Below are positions 7,676-16,006 of a DNA stretch of 64,000 nt, piece after piece. The stretch is from CAJQQK01 sp963696075 (GTDB lineage: Bacteria > Pseudomonadota > Alphaproteobacteria > Rhizobiales > Hyphomicrobiaceae): the NCBI GenBank assembly GCA_963696075.1, contig CAVOJD010000015.1, forward strand, positions 248,001 to 312,000, given 5' to 3'. The notes under the pieces were generated by a model. The model searched no databases. It saw nothing but the letters and a program-made list of their open reading frames with translations, and was not told the origin of the DNA. Position 1 is the stretch's first letter. Every line of letters starts with the position of its first letter. A program made the translations under genes and the position numbers.

Positions 7676-8848
7676 ATGCGATGGGTGTTGGGTGTTCTTC
7701 TTGGGTTGATGCTGATGCTGCCGGTCTTGGCGGACGGCGCGCGGGCGCAGGAAGTCAAGACGATCAAGCTCGGCAAGGGCAAGGGGAGCGCCTATTCGTT
7801 TCACGGGCTGACGAACGGACGGCTTCGGACGTTTTCTTCCGATGCTGAAGCCGAGGGCGTGGTCAAGCAGGTGCTGGCCGGCATGGGGCTGCCGCTGCGC
7901 TTCGAGGTGAGAGCTGCAGCCGTCGGCAATGCGGCGGCGATCGTGGAGGCCAACGGCAAGCGCAGCATTCTCTACAACACGATCTTCATGGATGAGATCC
8001 AGGCGCGGACGGGTCGATACTGGTCGCTGATCTCGATCATGGCGCACGAGATCGGACATCACCTCGCGTTTCATCTCGATGAAAACATCGAGGACCATGA
8101 GGCGGAGCTGGAGGCGGATTATTTCTCCGGCTACATCCTCGCGAAGATGGGTGCGACGATGAATGATGCACTGGCTGCGATGCGGGAGCTTGCAGGCGAA
8201 GAGGCGACCAAGACGCATCCGGGCAAGAAGGAACGGCTGCAGGCCATCGCGGCGGGCTTCAAGAATGCGAGCAAGGGCCAGCAGGCGGCGCCGAACCAGG
8301 CGTTGGCGTCGTTGCAGCGCCAGCCGGGGCCGAGTGCGCTGAGCACGGTGCGCGGGTTTCAGCATCAGGCATCGCCGCGCGAAAGTGCGGATGCGTGCGC
8401 GGACCGGCTGGGCCTTCTCTATTGCGTGAGTTCGTATCTGCCGACGTCGGGGGTCAATCGGTCCGACTATGGGCCGGCCGGCCTGTTCGACCAATCGGAC
8501 CAGACGGCGTGGGTCGAGGGGCGCACGGCGCGGCGCGATGATGGCGTCGGCGAATGGATCCTGCTCGATTGGCAGCAGGAGCGGTTGGTGAGCGGCATCA
8601 CGCTCAAGAACGGGTACTTGAAGTCGGCGCGGCTGTGGCAGGCGAATGGGCGGGTCGCGCGGCTGAGGTTGAGGTTTTCGAACGGGCGGTCGGTGGATGT
8701 CGATGTTCACGACAGCGACCGGGCGCAGGATATTACGTTCGACCAGCCGGAAAAGGCCACGTGGGTGCAGCTCGAGATCCTGAAGGCCACGAGGGGGACG
8801 AAGTATTCCGATACGGCGATCAATGAACTCGATGTCCGGTTCCAATAA
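7676..8848 (+). CDS. Exported zincin-like protein with C-terminal lectin-like domain
   Basis: This 390-residue protein has a signal peptide (residues 1-24, ending ARAQ). A metalloprotease-like segment carries HEIGHH (124-129) and, 15 residues on, ELEAD (144-148), the arrangement seen in M48-type gluzincins. A linker rich in Gln and Ala follows (about 200-225). The C-terminal part (about 250-390) has the pattern of the discoidin-like NADase-type glycan-binding domain: AWVEG, GEWILLDW, ITLKNGY and INELDVRF. It probably acts in the periplasm or outside the cell. The next gene starts 26 bases before this one stops, so they are likely co-expressed. Substrate unknown. Confidence 0.75.
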   Translation: MRWVLGVLLGLMLMLPVLADGARAQEVKTIKLGKGKGSAYSFHGLTNGRLRTFSSDAEAEGVVKQVLAGMGLPLRFEVRAAAVGNAAAIVEANGKRSILYNTIFMDEIQARTGRYWSLISIMAHEIGHHLAFHLDENIEDHEAELEADYFSGYILAKMGATMNDALAAMRELAGEEATKTHPGKKERLQAIAAGFKNASKGQQAAPNQALASLQRQPGPSALSTVRGFQHQASPRESADACADRLGLLYCVSSYLPTSGVNRSDYGPAGLFDQSDQTAWVEGRTARRDDGVGEWILLDWQQERLVSGITLKNGYLKSARLWQANGRVARLRLRFSNGRSVDVDVHDSDRAQDITFDQPEKATWVQLEILKATRGTKYSDTAINELDVRFQ

Positions 8849-9674
8849 GGGGACGGGTCGGCAAACGGTCCTGAGGCTTGTCGGCGCCGGGATGATCGTG
8901 GCTGGCCTTGGGGTGGCGGCGGGCGGGGCGCATGCGGGCGGAGCCACGTTGCCGGAGGGGTTTGTTTATCTCAAGGAGATTGCTCCCGGTATTCGCCAGG
9001 ACATGCGGTATGCAGCGGCGGATAATTTCACAGGCGCTGCTGTGCCGGGTTATTCGGCAGCCGAGTGCATTCTGGCGCGGCCGGTGGCGGCCGGGTTGGC
9101 GAAGGTCCAGGCGGATCTGGCGCGCGATGGGTACGGGCTCAAGGTGTTCGACTGCTACCGGCCCGTGCGCGCCGTGCAAGGCTTCATGACGTGGGCGAAC
9201 GGTGCCGCGGGGCCGGGCGATAAGTCCTATTTTCCGCGCGTGGCGCGGGGGCGGATTATCGAACTCGGATATGTCGCGCGGCGATCGTCGCATTCGCTTG
9301 GCACGGCGGTGGACCTGACATTGGTGCGGCTTGACAAGGGCGCCGATGAAGGGGCCGGCAAGGGGGCGGCCAAGCTCGCGGAGAAGGGCGCCGACAAGGG
9401 GCTGCCTCAGGGGGCTCAGAGGGCCGTGACGTGCCTTGCGGCGGCTCAGTTCAACCGGTCGGACGACGAGGTTGACATGGGGACAGCCTTCGATTGCTTC
9501 GATGCCAACAGCCACACGGCCTCGCGCGCCGTCACTGCGGCACAAGGCGAAGCGCGCCAGCGTCTGGTCAGGGCGATGGCGGCGGGCGGCTTTCGCAATT
9601 ACGCGAAGGAATGGTGGCACTTCTCGATGCCGCTGGCGGCATTCAAGACGCCGCGGGATTTTCCGGTTCGTTAG
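8823..9674 (+). CDS. D-alanyl-D-alanine dipeptidase, VanX/DdpX-like (M15D)
   Basis: This 283-residue protein has an N-terminal signal peptide (cleavage near residue 38, AHAGG). The body matches the VanX family: DMRYAAADNFTG, DCYRPVRAV, SSHSLGTAVDLTL with zinc ligands His157 and Asp164, and EWWHF with catalytic Glu263 and zinc ligand His266. Enzymes of this family hydrolyse D-Ala-D-Ala dipeptide. With export and no van genes nearby, scavenging of peptidoglycan dipeptide is more likely than vancomycin resistance. A Lys/Gly/Ala/Asp-rich insert follows the zinc motif (171-205). ATG at 8832 is an alternative start. Confidence 0.85.
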   Translation: MNSMSGSNKGTGRQTVLRLVGAGMIVAGLGVAAGGAHAGGATLPEGFVYLKEIAPGIRQDMRYAAADNFTGAAVPGYSAAECILARPVAAGLAKVQADLARDGYGLKVFDCYRPVRAVQGFMTWANGAAGPGDKSYFPRVARGRIIELGYVARRSSHSLGTAVDLTLVRLDKGADEGAGKGAAKLAEKGADKGLPQGAQRAVTCLAAAQFNRSDDEVDMGTAFDCFDANSHTASRAVTAAQGEARQRLVRAMAAGGFRNYAKEWWHFSMPLAAFKTPRDFPVR

Positions 9675-9694
9675 GACGCGAGGGACGCTCGCGA

Positions 9695-10444
9695 TCAGTT
9701 GGTCGTGTTCTCGAAGGGGGCGGCCAATGTCGCAGCTTCGCGCGCCTTGATGTTGGGGAAGGCGGCGCGGAGCTTGTCCGGGCTCAGGGTTGAAAATCCA
9801 TTGTTCAATTCACGCAGGCGGCGCAGGCGCGCGGTGAAGTCGGGATGACGGGCGGCGAGGGCTGCGACGTGATCCAATGCGGTGCGGTAAGCGGGTTCGC
9901 TGAAGAGGCTCGGGGTCTCGGCCTTGGTGTTGGCCTTGACGAAGCGGGTGGCGAAATAGGAGGCGAGGCCTTCTTCGAGGACGGAGGTGCGGGCGCCGGG
10001 CTTCAAGGGGTTGAGGAGGTGAAAGGCCTCATGGGCAAGCTGGAAGAGGGCGAGTTCATGGTGGCGGCGTGCGCGCTGGGTCAACTGGATGATGATGCTG
10101 TTCGGCCCGCTGCCGAAGTCCGGATACCAGATGCGCGGGCGGGGGTTGGTGGTGAATTCGATGCCGAGAAGACGGTAGGTGCGGGCGGCGGGGCCAAGGC
10201 GTTGTTCGTAGTCCTCGAGGATCTGGCCGAGGCGGGAGGTCAGGGTCCAGGTCTGGGTGCAGCTTTCGGTGCGGGGGCAGTCACGCGCGAGCATGAGGTC
10301 ATCGCCGGGGCTGGCTGCGCTGAGGCGCGCGGGGGCCAGCACGGTGAGGATCAGCGCCAGCAGCATGGCGAGCGGCAGGAGGCGGCCGGGATGGTCACGT
10401 CGTGCGAGGGGTCGGGGGGAGAGCGTGGGGGGCGTCAGGGTCAT
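9695..10444 (-). CDS. Exported protein with HEXXH zinc-peptidase motif, function unknown
   Basis: I do not recognise the family. The 249-residue protein has a basic start, a hydrophobic segment (24-38) and a likely cleavage after LSAA. Residues 138-142 read HEAFH, followed about 16 residues later by LEEGLASYFA, the spacing of a gluzincin zinc site (His138, His142, Glu157 or Glu158). Two Cys near 56 and 62 could form a disulfide. Its ATG overlaps the patatin gene's stop codon by 4 bases (ATGA), so the two are translationally coupled. A secreted or periplasmic metallopeptidase is inferred from the motif only. Confidence 0.7.
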   Translation of the reverse strand: MTLTPPTLSPRPLARRDHPGRLLPLAMLLALILTVLAPARLSAASPGDDLMLARDCPRTESCTQTWTLTSRLGQILEDYEQRLGPAARTYRLLGIEFTTNPRPRIWYPDFGSGPNSIIIQLTQRARRHHELALFQLAHEAFHLLNPLKPGARTSVLEEGLASYFATRFVKANTKAETPSLFSEPAYRTALDHVAALAARHPDFTARLRRLRELNNGFSTLSPDKLRAAFPNIKAREAATLAAPFENTTN

Positions 10445-11391
10445 GCCGAGGGCGCCGGGTCGGTGGCGAGCAGGCGGATGAGGCGGTCCCGGAAGGCTGC
10501 CTTCTGGGGTTGGACGGCCTCCAGGATGTCATGGATGCGATGGAAGTGCAGGGCGCCAAAGGTGCCGACATCGAGATCGATGTAGAGGTCCGGGCTGGTG
10601 TGGCGCAGGTGTTCGCGGATGATGGTTTTCTGAAAGATCGCGATCGAGTGAATGAGCATCTTCGTCACGGTCGGGTGGCCGGTCATGGCGTCGGGATCGC
10701 GCTCGCCGGTGACGTCGATGGCGACGGTGAGGTCGACGTCGGCGGGGAGCTGGGCGATCGGCAGGGGGTCGACGAGGCCGCCGTCGGCGTAGAGGCGGTC
10801 GTTGATGGTGACGGGGGAGAAGAGCACGGGGATGGCGATCGAGGCGGCGATCGCGGGTCTGACGGGGCCGGTGGTGAAGGGGGTCTCGGTCTGGGACTGC
10901 ATGTCGGTTGCGACGGCGGCGAAGGGAATCTGGAAGTCCTCGAGGCGGTCGGGAAGGTTGGAGGGGAGGACGAGGTCGAGAAGGATTTCCGGATTGATGA
11001 GGGCCGAGCGCAGCGGCAGGACATTGAGCAGGCGCTGGACGGGCTGGGCGCGGGCGCCGAAGAGTTGGCGCACGAGAAAGAAGCGGTTGTCGAGCGCTTC
11101 AATGAGGTGGGCGCGGATCTGGGCGGCTTCGAGGCCGGCGGCGTAGGCGGCGCCGATCAGCGCGCCGATCGAGGTGCCGGCGATGAAGGCCGGTTTGATG
11201 CCGAGTTCATCGAACACTTCGAGGATTGCGACATGGCCGATGCCGCGGGCGCCGCCGCCGCCGAGGGCGAGACCGATGCGGCGGGAGGTGTCGATCTCGA
11301 TCGGCCGGGGAAAGGGCTGGGTGCCGGCGCGCAGCGCGATGGCGCGGGTGCCGGGTTTCTCAGGTGGTGGGGTTTGATCGGAGGTGGCCAT
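10441..11391 (-). CDS. Patatin-like phospholipase (RssA-type)
   Basis: This 316-residue enzyme has the patatin layout: oxyanion-hole loop GGGGARG (44-50), nucleophile elbow GTSIG with Ser74, and the catalytic Asp in DGGLVDPLP. Such Ser-Asp dyad enzymes cleave acyl chains from lipids. I chose ATG at 11391; the frame extends upstream to a TTG at 11430 without a better ribosome-binding site. It is the first gene of a pair with the HEAFH protein, whose start overlaps its stop. The physiological substrate is not visible from sequence. Confidence 0.87.
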   Translation of the reverse strand: MATSDQTPPPEKPGTRAIALRAGTQPFPRPIEIDTSRRIGLALGGGGARGIGHVAILEVFDELGIKPAFIAGTSIGALIGAAYAAGLEAAQIRAHLIEALDNRFFLVRQLFGARAQPVQRLLNVLPLRSALINPEILLDLVLPSNLPDRLEDFQIPFAAVATDMQSQTETPFTTGPVRPAIAASIAIPVLFSPVTINDRLYADGGLVDPLPIAQLPADVDLTVAIDVTGERDPDAMTGHPTVTKMLIHSIAIFQKTIIREHLRHTSPDLYIDLDVGTFGALHFHRIHDILEAVQPQKAAFRDRLIRLLATDPAPSA

Positions 11392-11460
11392 GGGTCGGGA
11401 TATATGTGGGGGCTGGGCGCGGCAATCCAAGCGGGAGGGCTTGCCCGTTCATGTGCCCCT

Positions 11461-12405
11461 TCAGGCGTTGAGGGGGCGGGCTGCCAGAAACTCCCGGATT
11501 GCAGCCGCGGTATCGTCCGGGTTCTCTTCGGCGAGAAAATGGCCCGAGGTGATCTCGCGGCCGGTCACGTCTTCCGCCCATTCGCGCCAGACGACCCGGG
11601 GGTCGAAGTCGCCTTTCGAGGCGTTGAGGTAGTGAGATGACCAGAGGACCGAGACCGGGGCCTTGATCTTGCGGCCGGCGTCGCGGTCGGCGAGATCGGC
11701 TTCGCGGTCGTAGGTCGCGCCGGCGCGGTAGTCCTCGCACATGGCGCGGATGCTCTCGGGCCGGTGCATCATGGCGCGGTAATGGTCGAGGGCGCCGGGG
11801 GCGAAGCAGGACAGCGTGCCGTCGCGGGTCCAACTGGCGAGTGTGTGTTCCAGATAATAGACGGGATGCGCGCCGATCAGGGTTTCAGGCAGCGGCGAGG
11901 GTTGGGCGAGGAACGGCCAGTGGTAGGCCTTCAGCGCGGACGTCCAGCGCATGCGCTCCCAGTTGTCGAGGGTTGCGATGACGTCGAGGAGGATGACGCG
12001 ATCGACCGCCTCGGGGGCGTCGAAGGCGAGGCGGTAGGCGACGCGGGCGCCGCGGTCATGGCCCATCACGGTGAAGCGGTCGAAGCCGAGGGCGGCCATG
12101 ACGGCGCGGCAATCGCGCGCCATGGTGCGCTTGGAATAGGTTTCGTGGGCGGTTCCCTCAGGGGCGGGGGCGTCGGAGAGGCCGTAGCCGCGCAGATCCA
12201 TCACGACGACGGTCATGTCATCGACGAGATGAGGCGCGAGGCGGTGCCAGCAGGCATGGGTCTGGGGATAGCCGTGGAGGCAAAGGAGCGGCGGTCCGCT
12301 GCCCTTGATGCGGCAGTGGAAGGAGAGGCCATCATGGGAGATGGTTTTGGTCTCGAAGCCGGGGAAGAGGTCGGGGAGGGGCGTTGCAGTCGTCGTTGAT
12401 GTCAT
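11461..12405 (-). CDS. Alpha/beta hydrolase, fluoroacetate/haloacetate dehalogenase-like
   Basis: This 314-residue hydrolase closely follows fluoroacetate dehalogenases. The nucleophile motif GHDRGAR gives Asp117 with carboxylate-binding Arg118 and Arg121. Asp141 and His289 complete the triad, and the halide pocket residues His162, Trp163 (YHWPFLAQPSPLPE) and Tyr209 (DHYR) are all in place. Enzymes with this pocket cleave the carbon-halogen bond of haloacetates; epoxide or ester hydrolysis is the alternative. ATG at 12405 lies 4 bases after the purD stop, so it is probably co-transcribed with purD, an unusual partner. Confidence 0.83.
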   Translation of the reverse strand: MTSTTTATPLPDLFPGFETKTISHDGLSFHCRIKGSGPPLLCLHGYPQTHACWHRLAPHLVDDMTVVVMDLRGYGLSDAPAPEGTAHETYSKRTMARDCRAVMAALGFDRFTVMGHDRGARVAYRLAFDAPEAVDRVILLDVIATLDNWERMRWTSALKAYHWPFLAQPSPLPETLIGAHPVYYLEHTLASWTRDGTLSCFAPGALDHYRAMMHRPESIRAMCEDYRAGATYDREADLADRDAGRKIKAPVSVLWSSHYLNASKGDFDPRVVWREWAEDVTGREITSGHFLAEENPDDTAAAIREFLAARPLNA

Positions 12406-12409
12406 GTGT

Positions 12410-13684
12410 TCAAGCCTCGCGTTCGATGGCGCGCCAGCCGATATCACGGCGGCAGAACCCTTCGGGCCAGTCGATCAGGCTGATGGCCTCGTAGGCGCGG
12501 GTTTGGGCTGCGGAAACAGTGGGGCCGATGGCGGTGATGTTGAGGACACGGCCGCCGTTGGCAACGAGGTTGTCGCCGTTGAGGGCGGTGCCGGCATGGA
12601 AGATCTCGATGTTTTCGAGAGCGGCGGCCTGATCGAGGCCCTTGATGACGGTGTTTTTCTGCGGCGTGCCGGGATATCCCCTGGCGGCCATGACGACGGT
12701 GAGAGCTACGTCATCGCGCCATTCGAGGCTTGTCCCGGCAAGGTTGCCGTCGCAGGTCGCAATCAGGGCCGGGAGGAGATCGCTTTTCAGGCGCATCATG
12801 AGGACCTGGGCTTCGGGGTCGCCGAAGCGGACGTTGTATTCAATCAGCTTCGGGCCGTCGTCACCGATCATGAGGCCGGCAAAAAGGATGCCTGAGAAGG
12901 GGGTGCCGCGCCGCGCCATCTGGTTGACCGAGGGGCGGATGATTTCGTCCAGGACGCGGGCTTCCATCTCAGGCGTCATGATGGGGGCGGGCGAATAGGC
13001 GCCCATGCCGCCGGTGTTGGCGCCGGTGTCGCCGTCGCCGACGCGCTTATGGTCCTGGGCGCTGGCAAGGGGCAGGACGTTGGTGCCGTCGACCAGGGCA
13101 AAGAAGCTTGCTTCTTCGCCGACGAGGAATTCTTCGATGACGATCTCGTGGCCGGCATCACCGAAGGCGCCGTCGAAGCAGGCATCGATGGCGGCGTCGG
13201 CGGTGGCGCGGTCGCTTGCGATGATGACGCCCTTGCCGGCGGCGAGGCCGTCGGCCTTGACGACAATCGGCAGGTCGTGGGCTGCGACGTACTCCTTGGC
13301 GGCGGCCGGGTCGGTGAAACGGGCGTAGGCGGCGGTCGGGACGGCTGCTTCATCGCACAGTGCCTTGGTGAAGGCTTTTGAGCCTTCCAGGCGGGCTGCG
13401 GCGGCGGACGGGCCGAGGCAGCGGATGCCGGCCTGGCGCAGATCATCGGCGAGGCCGGCGACGAGGGGGGCTTCGGGGCCGACGACGACGAGGGTGATGG
13501 CGTTGTGGCGACAAAACGCGACGATGTGGGCGTGATCGGTGACATCGAGGTCGAGGCAGGTCGCGGTGCGGGCGATGCCGGGATTGCCGGGGGCGCAGTA
13601 GAGATGATCGAGCATCGGGCTTCGGGCGAGTGCCCAGGCCAGTGCGTGTTCCCGACCGCCGCCGCCGATGAGAAGTACGTTCAT
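12410..13684 (-). CDS. purD: Phosphoribosylamine-glycine ligase (GARS)
   Basis: This 424-residue ATP-grasp enzyme makes glycinamide ribonucleotide, the second step of purine synthesis. It begins MNVLLIGGGGREHALAW, the family start, and shows VGPEAPLVAG, the ATP-grasp VVKADGLAAGKGV, QDHKRVGDGDTG and the metal-binding IEYNVRFGDPE. ATG at 13684 is chosen over the longer open frame because the usual N-terminus begins there. The gene is divergent from xseA, with about 245 bases between the two starts, and is followed 4 bases later by the dehalogenase-like gene. Confidence 0.95.
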   Translation of the reverse strand: MNVLLIGGGGREHALAWALARSPMLDHLYCAPGNPGIARTATCLDLDVTDHAHIVAFCRHNAITLVVVGPEAPLVAGLADDLRQAGIRCLGPSAAAARLEGSKAFTKALCDEAAVPTAAYARFTDPAAAKEYVAAHDLPIVVKADGLAAGKGVIIASDRATADAAIDACFDGAFGDAGHEIVIEEFLVGEEASFFALVDGTNVLPLASAQDHKRVGDGDTGANTGGMGAYSPAPIMTPEMEARVLDEIIRPSVNQMARRGTPFSGILFAGLMIGDDGPKLIEYNVRFGDPEAQVLMMRLKSDLLPALIATCDGNLAGTSLEWRDDVALTVVMAARGYPGTPQKNTVIKGLDQAAALENIEIFHAGTALNGDNLVANGGRVLNITAIGPTVSAAQTRAYEAISLIDWPEGFCRRDIGWRAIEREA

Positions 13685-13929
13685 GATGATCGTCTGTGTC
13701 CTCGGTTGTTGGATGCCGGGGTAACGGCTGCTTTGGGCTGCCGGCGGCCGGACTTTTGGGGATAAGTGACGCCGGTTTGTGTCCGGGTTGCAACAGTTTC
13801 CGGGCGCATCTCCTTGTTCACGCCTGGATGATGTACCATCGCCGTTTGGCAGGAGCCAGCCGGTCGTGCGAAAGGGTGCGGCGGGACCAGGCGAACTGGA
13901 CCATTCCATTCCGGAGGAACACGCGAACC

Positions 13930-15576
13930 GTGGCATCCCAGTCGAAATCGAGCCAGGCCGAGGGGCAGAGCAACGCGGTCGAGTTTTCCGTCTCTGATCT
14001 CGCGGGGGCGATCAAACGCGCGCTCGAGGATGGTTTCGGCTATGTGCGGCTGAGGGGGGAAGTGTCGGGTTTTCGCGGGCCGCATTCGTCGGGACACTGC
14101 TATTTCAGTCTCAAGGATGAGCGCGCCAAGATCGATGCGGTGGTGTGGCGCGGCGTTTACGGGAAGCTCAAGATCAAGCCGGAAGAGGGCATGGAGGTGA
14201 TCGCGCAGGGGCGCGTGACGACCTATCCCAATTCCTCCAAGTATCAGATCGTCATCGAAGCGCTGGAGCCGGCCGGGGTCGGCGCGCTGATGGCGTTGCT
14301 GGAAGAGCGCAAGCGCAAGTTTACAGCGGAGGGCCTGTTTGCGGACGAGCGCAAGAAGCCGCTGCCGTTCCTGCCCAGGGTGGTGGGTATCGTGACGTCA
14401 CCGACCGGTGCGGTGATCCGGGACATGCTGCATGGTTTCAACGAGCGATTTCCGACGCATGTGATCGTGTGGCCGGTCCGCGTGCAGGGCGAGACGTCGG
14501 CTGGCGAGGTTGCGGCGGCCGTCCGGGGGTTCAATTCGTTTTCAGTTGATGGGCCGGTGCCGCGGCCTGATGTCCTGATCGTGGCGCGGGGCGGGGGGAG
14601 CCTCGAGGACCTGTGGGGGTTCAACGAGGAGGTCGTGGTGCGGGCGGTCGCGGAAAGCGACATTCCGGTGATCTCGGCGGTCGGCCATGAGACGGACTGG
14701 ACGCTGGTCGATCTGGCGGCGGATGCGCGGGCGCCGACGCCGACGAAGGCTGCCGAATGGGCGGTGCCGAAATATTCCGACCTGGCGCAGCAATTGGACG
14801 ATCTCGGCCAGCGGCTGCGGCTCAGCGCGCGGCGCCAGCTCGAGACGCGCCGTCACCAGCTTGTTGCAGCAGGGCGCGGGCTGCCGCGGCTCGAAGATCT
14901 CGTCGCGATGCCGCGCCAGCGCTTCGATGCGCTCGATCGGCGGCTTGGACCGGCATTGATGGCGAATACGCAGGCGCATGCGATGCGCCTTGCGCGGGTC
15001 GGCAGCCGGCTTGGGCCGGGACTGGTGGCGCAGCGGGTGGAGCGGGCGCGGGACCGGCTCGAGCGGGTCAGGGGGCAGATTGATTATGGGTTCAGCCGGT
15101 CGTTGACGCAGCGGCGGAGCCGGTTGCAGCGCGTTGAAGGGGGGCTGCGCCCGGAGCGGGTAAATTCGCGGGTGATGCAATCGCGCGAGCGGTTGGCGGT
15201 GAGTGCGCGCCAGCTTAAGCGCAGTTTCGGGGAGGCGGCCAAATCGGCGCGGGCGCGGCTTGATGCCAGCGGGCGGCTCTTGGTTTCGCTCAGCTATCAG
15301 AGCGCCCTGAAGCGGGGCTATGCAATTGTGCGGTCGGATGCGGGGCTGATGGTGCGCAGCGCAGAAGAGGCAGGCGCGGGGGCCAAGGTTTCAATTGAAT
15401 TTCACGACGGGCGGCGGGATGCCCAGATCCTTGGTGATGGCGGCAAAAGCGATACGCGGGATGATGGGGGCGTCGCGCAGACCCGCGAGCCAAGACGGGC
15501 GGCGGCTGCCTCGCAGACCCGCGCCAAACCTCAGCAAAAGCCGACGGACCGTGACAAGCAGGGTTCTCTGTTTTAA
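13930..15576 (+). CDS. xseA: Exodeoxyribonuclease VII large subunit
   Basis: This 548-residue subunit carries the OB-fold DNA-binding domain (about 20-115, with RLRGEVSGFRG and GHCYFSLKD) and the catalytic region with GIVTSPTGAVIRD, VARGGGSLEDLW and AVGHETDWTLVDLAAD. A long Arg-rich helical region (280-440) forms the arm, and a Lys/Arg/Gln tail follows. With XseB it degrades single-stranded DNA in both directions. GTG at 13930 is preceded by GGAGGAA about 11 bases upstream and gives a normal N-terminus; ATG codons near 13828 are in frame but less likely. No xseB is present in this window. Confidence 0.94.
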   Translation: MASQSKSSQAEGQSNAVEFSVSDLAGAIKRALEDGFGYVRLRGEVSGFRGPHSSGHCYFSLKDERAKIDAVVWRGVYGKLKIKPEEGMEVIAQGRVTTYPNSSKYQIVIEALEPAGVGALMALLEERKRKFTAEGLFADERKKPLPFLPRVVGIVTSPTGAVIRDMLHGFNERFPTHVIVWPVRVQGETSAGEVAAAVRGFNSFSVDGPVPRPDVLIVARGGGSLEDLWGFNEEVVVRAVAESDIPVISAVGHETDWTLVDLAADARAPTPTKAAEWAVPKYSDLAQQLDDLGQRLRLSARRQLETRRHQLVAAGRGLPRLEDLVAMPRQRFDALDRRLGPALMANTQAHAMRLARVGSRLGPGLVAQRVERARDRLERVRGQIDYGFSRSLTQRRSRLQRVEGGLRPERVNSRVMQSRERLAVSARQLKRSFGEAAKSARARLDASGRLLVSLSYQSALKRGYAIVRSDAGLMVRSAEEAGAGAKVSIEFHDGRRDAQILGDGGKSDTRDDGGVAQTREPRRAAAASQTRAKPQQKPTDRDKQGSLF

Positions 15577-15651
15577 AGCGGGGAGGGAAGCCTCAAGCCG
15601 CGCTGGCTCGGCTGACGGGTTAAGGCTGCTGGCGGCCTGGTGCTGCACGTT

Positions 15652-15915
15652 ATGGGTGATCTCGCGATCGCCACTTTGGACCGGATGAAGAACATGCTTG
15701 GGCTCAAATCAGAGGCGCGCGTGCGCTACGGTGATGCGGACTTCCAGATCCTGGCGCCGGGAGATTTCGTGCGCTGTGCCGTCACCGGCCAGTCGATCCC
15801 GCTGCAGGAGCTCAAATACTGGAACGTCGAGCGCCAAGAAGCCTATGTGGATGCGGCGGCGTCGCTGAGGCGGCATCTGGAGTGCCTCGAGAAGGCGGCG
15901 GCAGACGAGGATTGA
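15652..15915 (+). CDS. DUF2093 family protein
   Basis: A small cytoplasmic protein of 87 residues or fewer with the DUF2093 core: ARVRYGDADFQILAPGDF, then CAVTGQSIPL, then LKYWNVERQEAYV. The conserved Cys-x3-Gly-x2-Ile pattern and the RQEAYV end are diagnostic as I know the family. It has no known function and is typically found near lpxK and kdtA in alphaproteobacteria, as here. The start is uncertain: GTG 15640, ATG 15652 and ATG 15685 are in frame, and family length favours 15652 or 15685. Confidence 0.82.
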   Translation: MGDLAIATLDRMKNMLGLKSEARVRYGDADFQILAPGDFVRCAVTGQSIPLQELKYWNVERQEAYVDAAASLRRHLECLEKAAADED

Positions 15916-16006
15916 GCGTTTGTTGCGCGCAGAGGGTTGATGGCCGTTTAATGGCCGTTTACCGGCGCTGATCCCGCGCGCGGCGGATGGGGTGTCCTGA
16001 TGCGCT

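Noticed and set aside
8823..9674. Vancomycin-resistance role for the VanX-like gene
   Set aside because: No vanH, vanA, vanS or vanR genes are nearby, and the protein has a signal peptide; dipeptide scavenging is more plausible.
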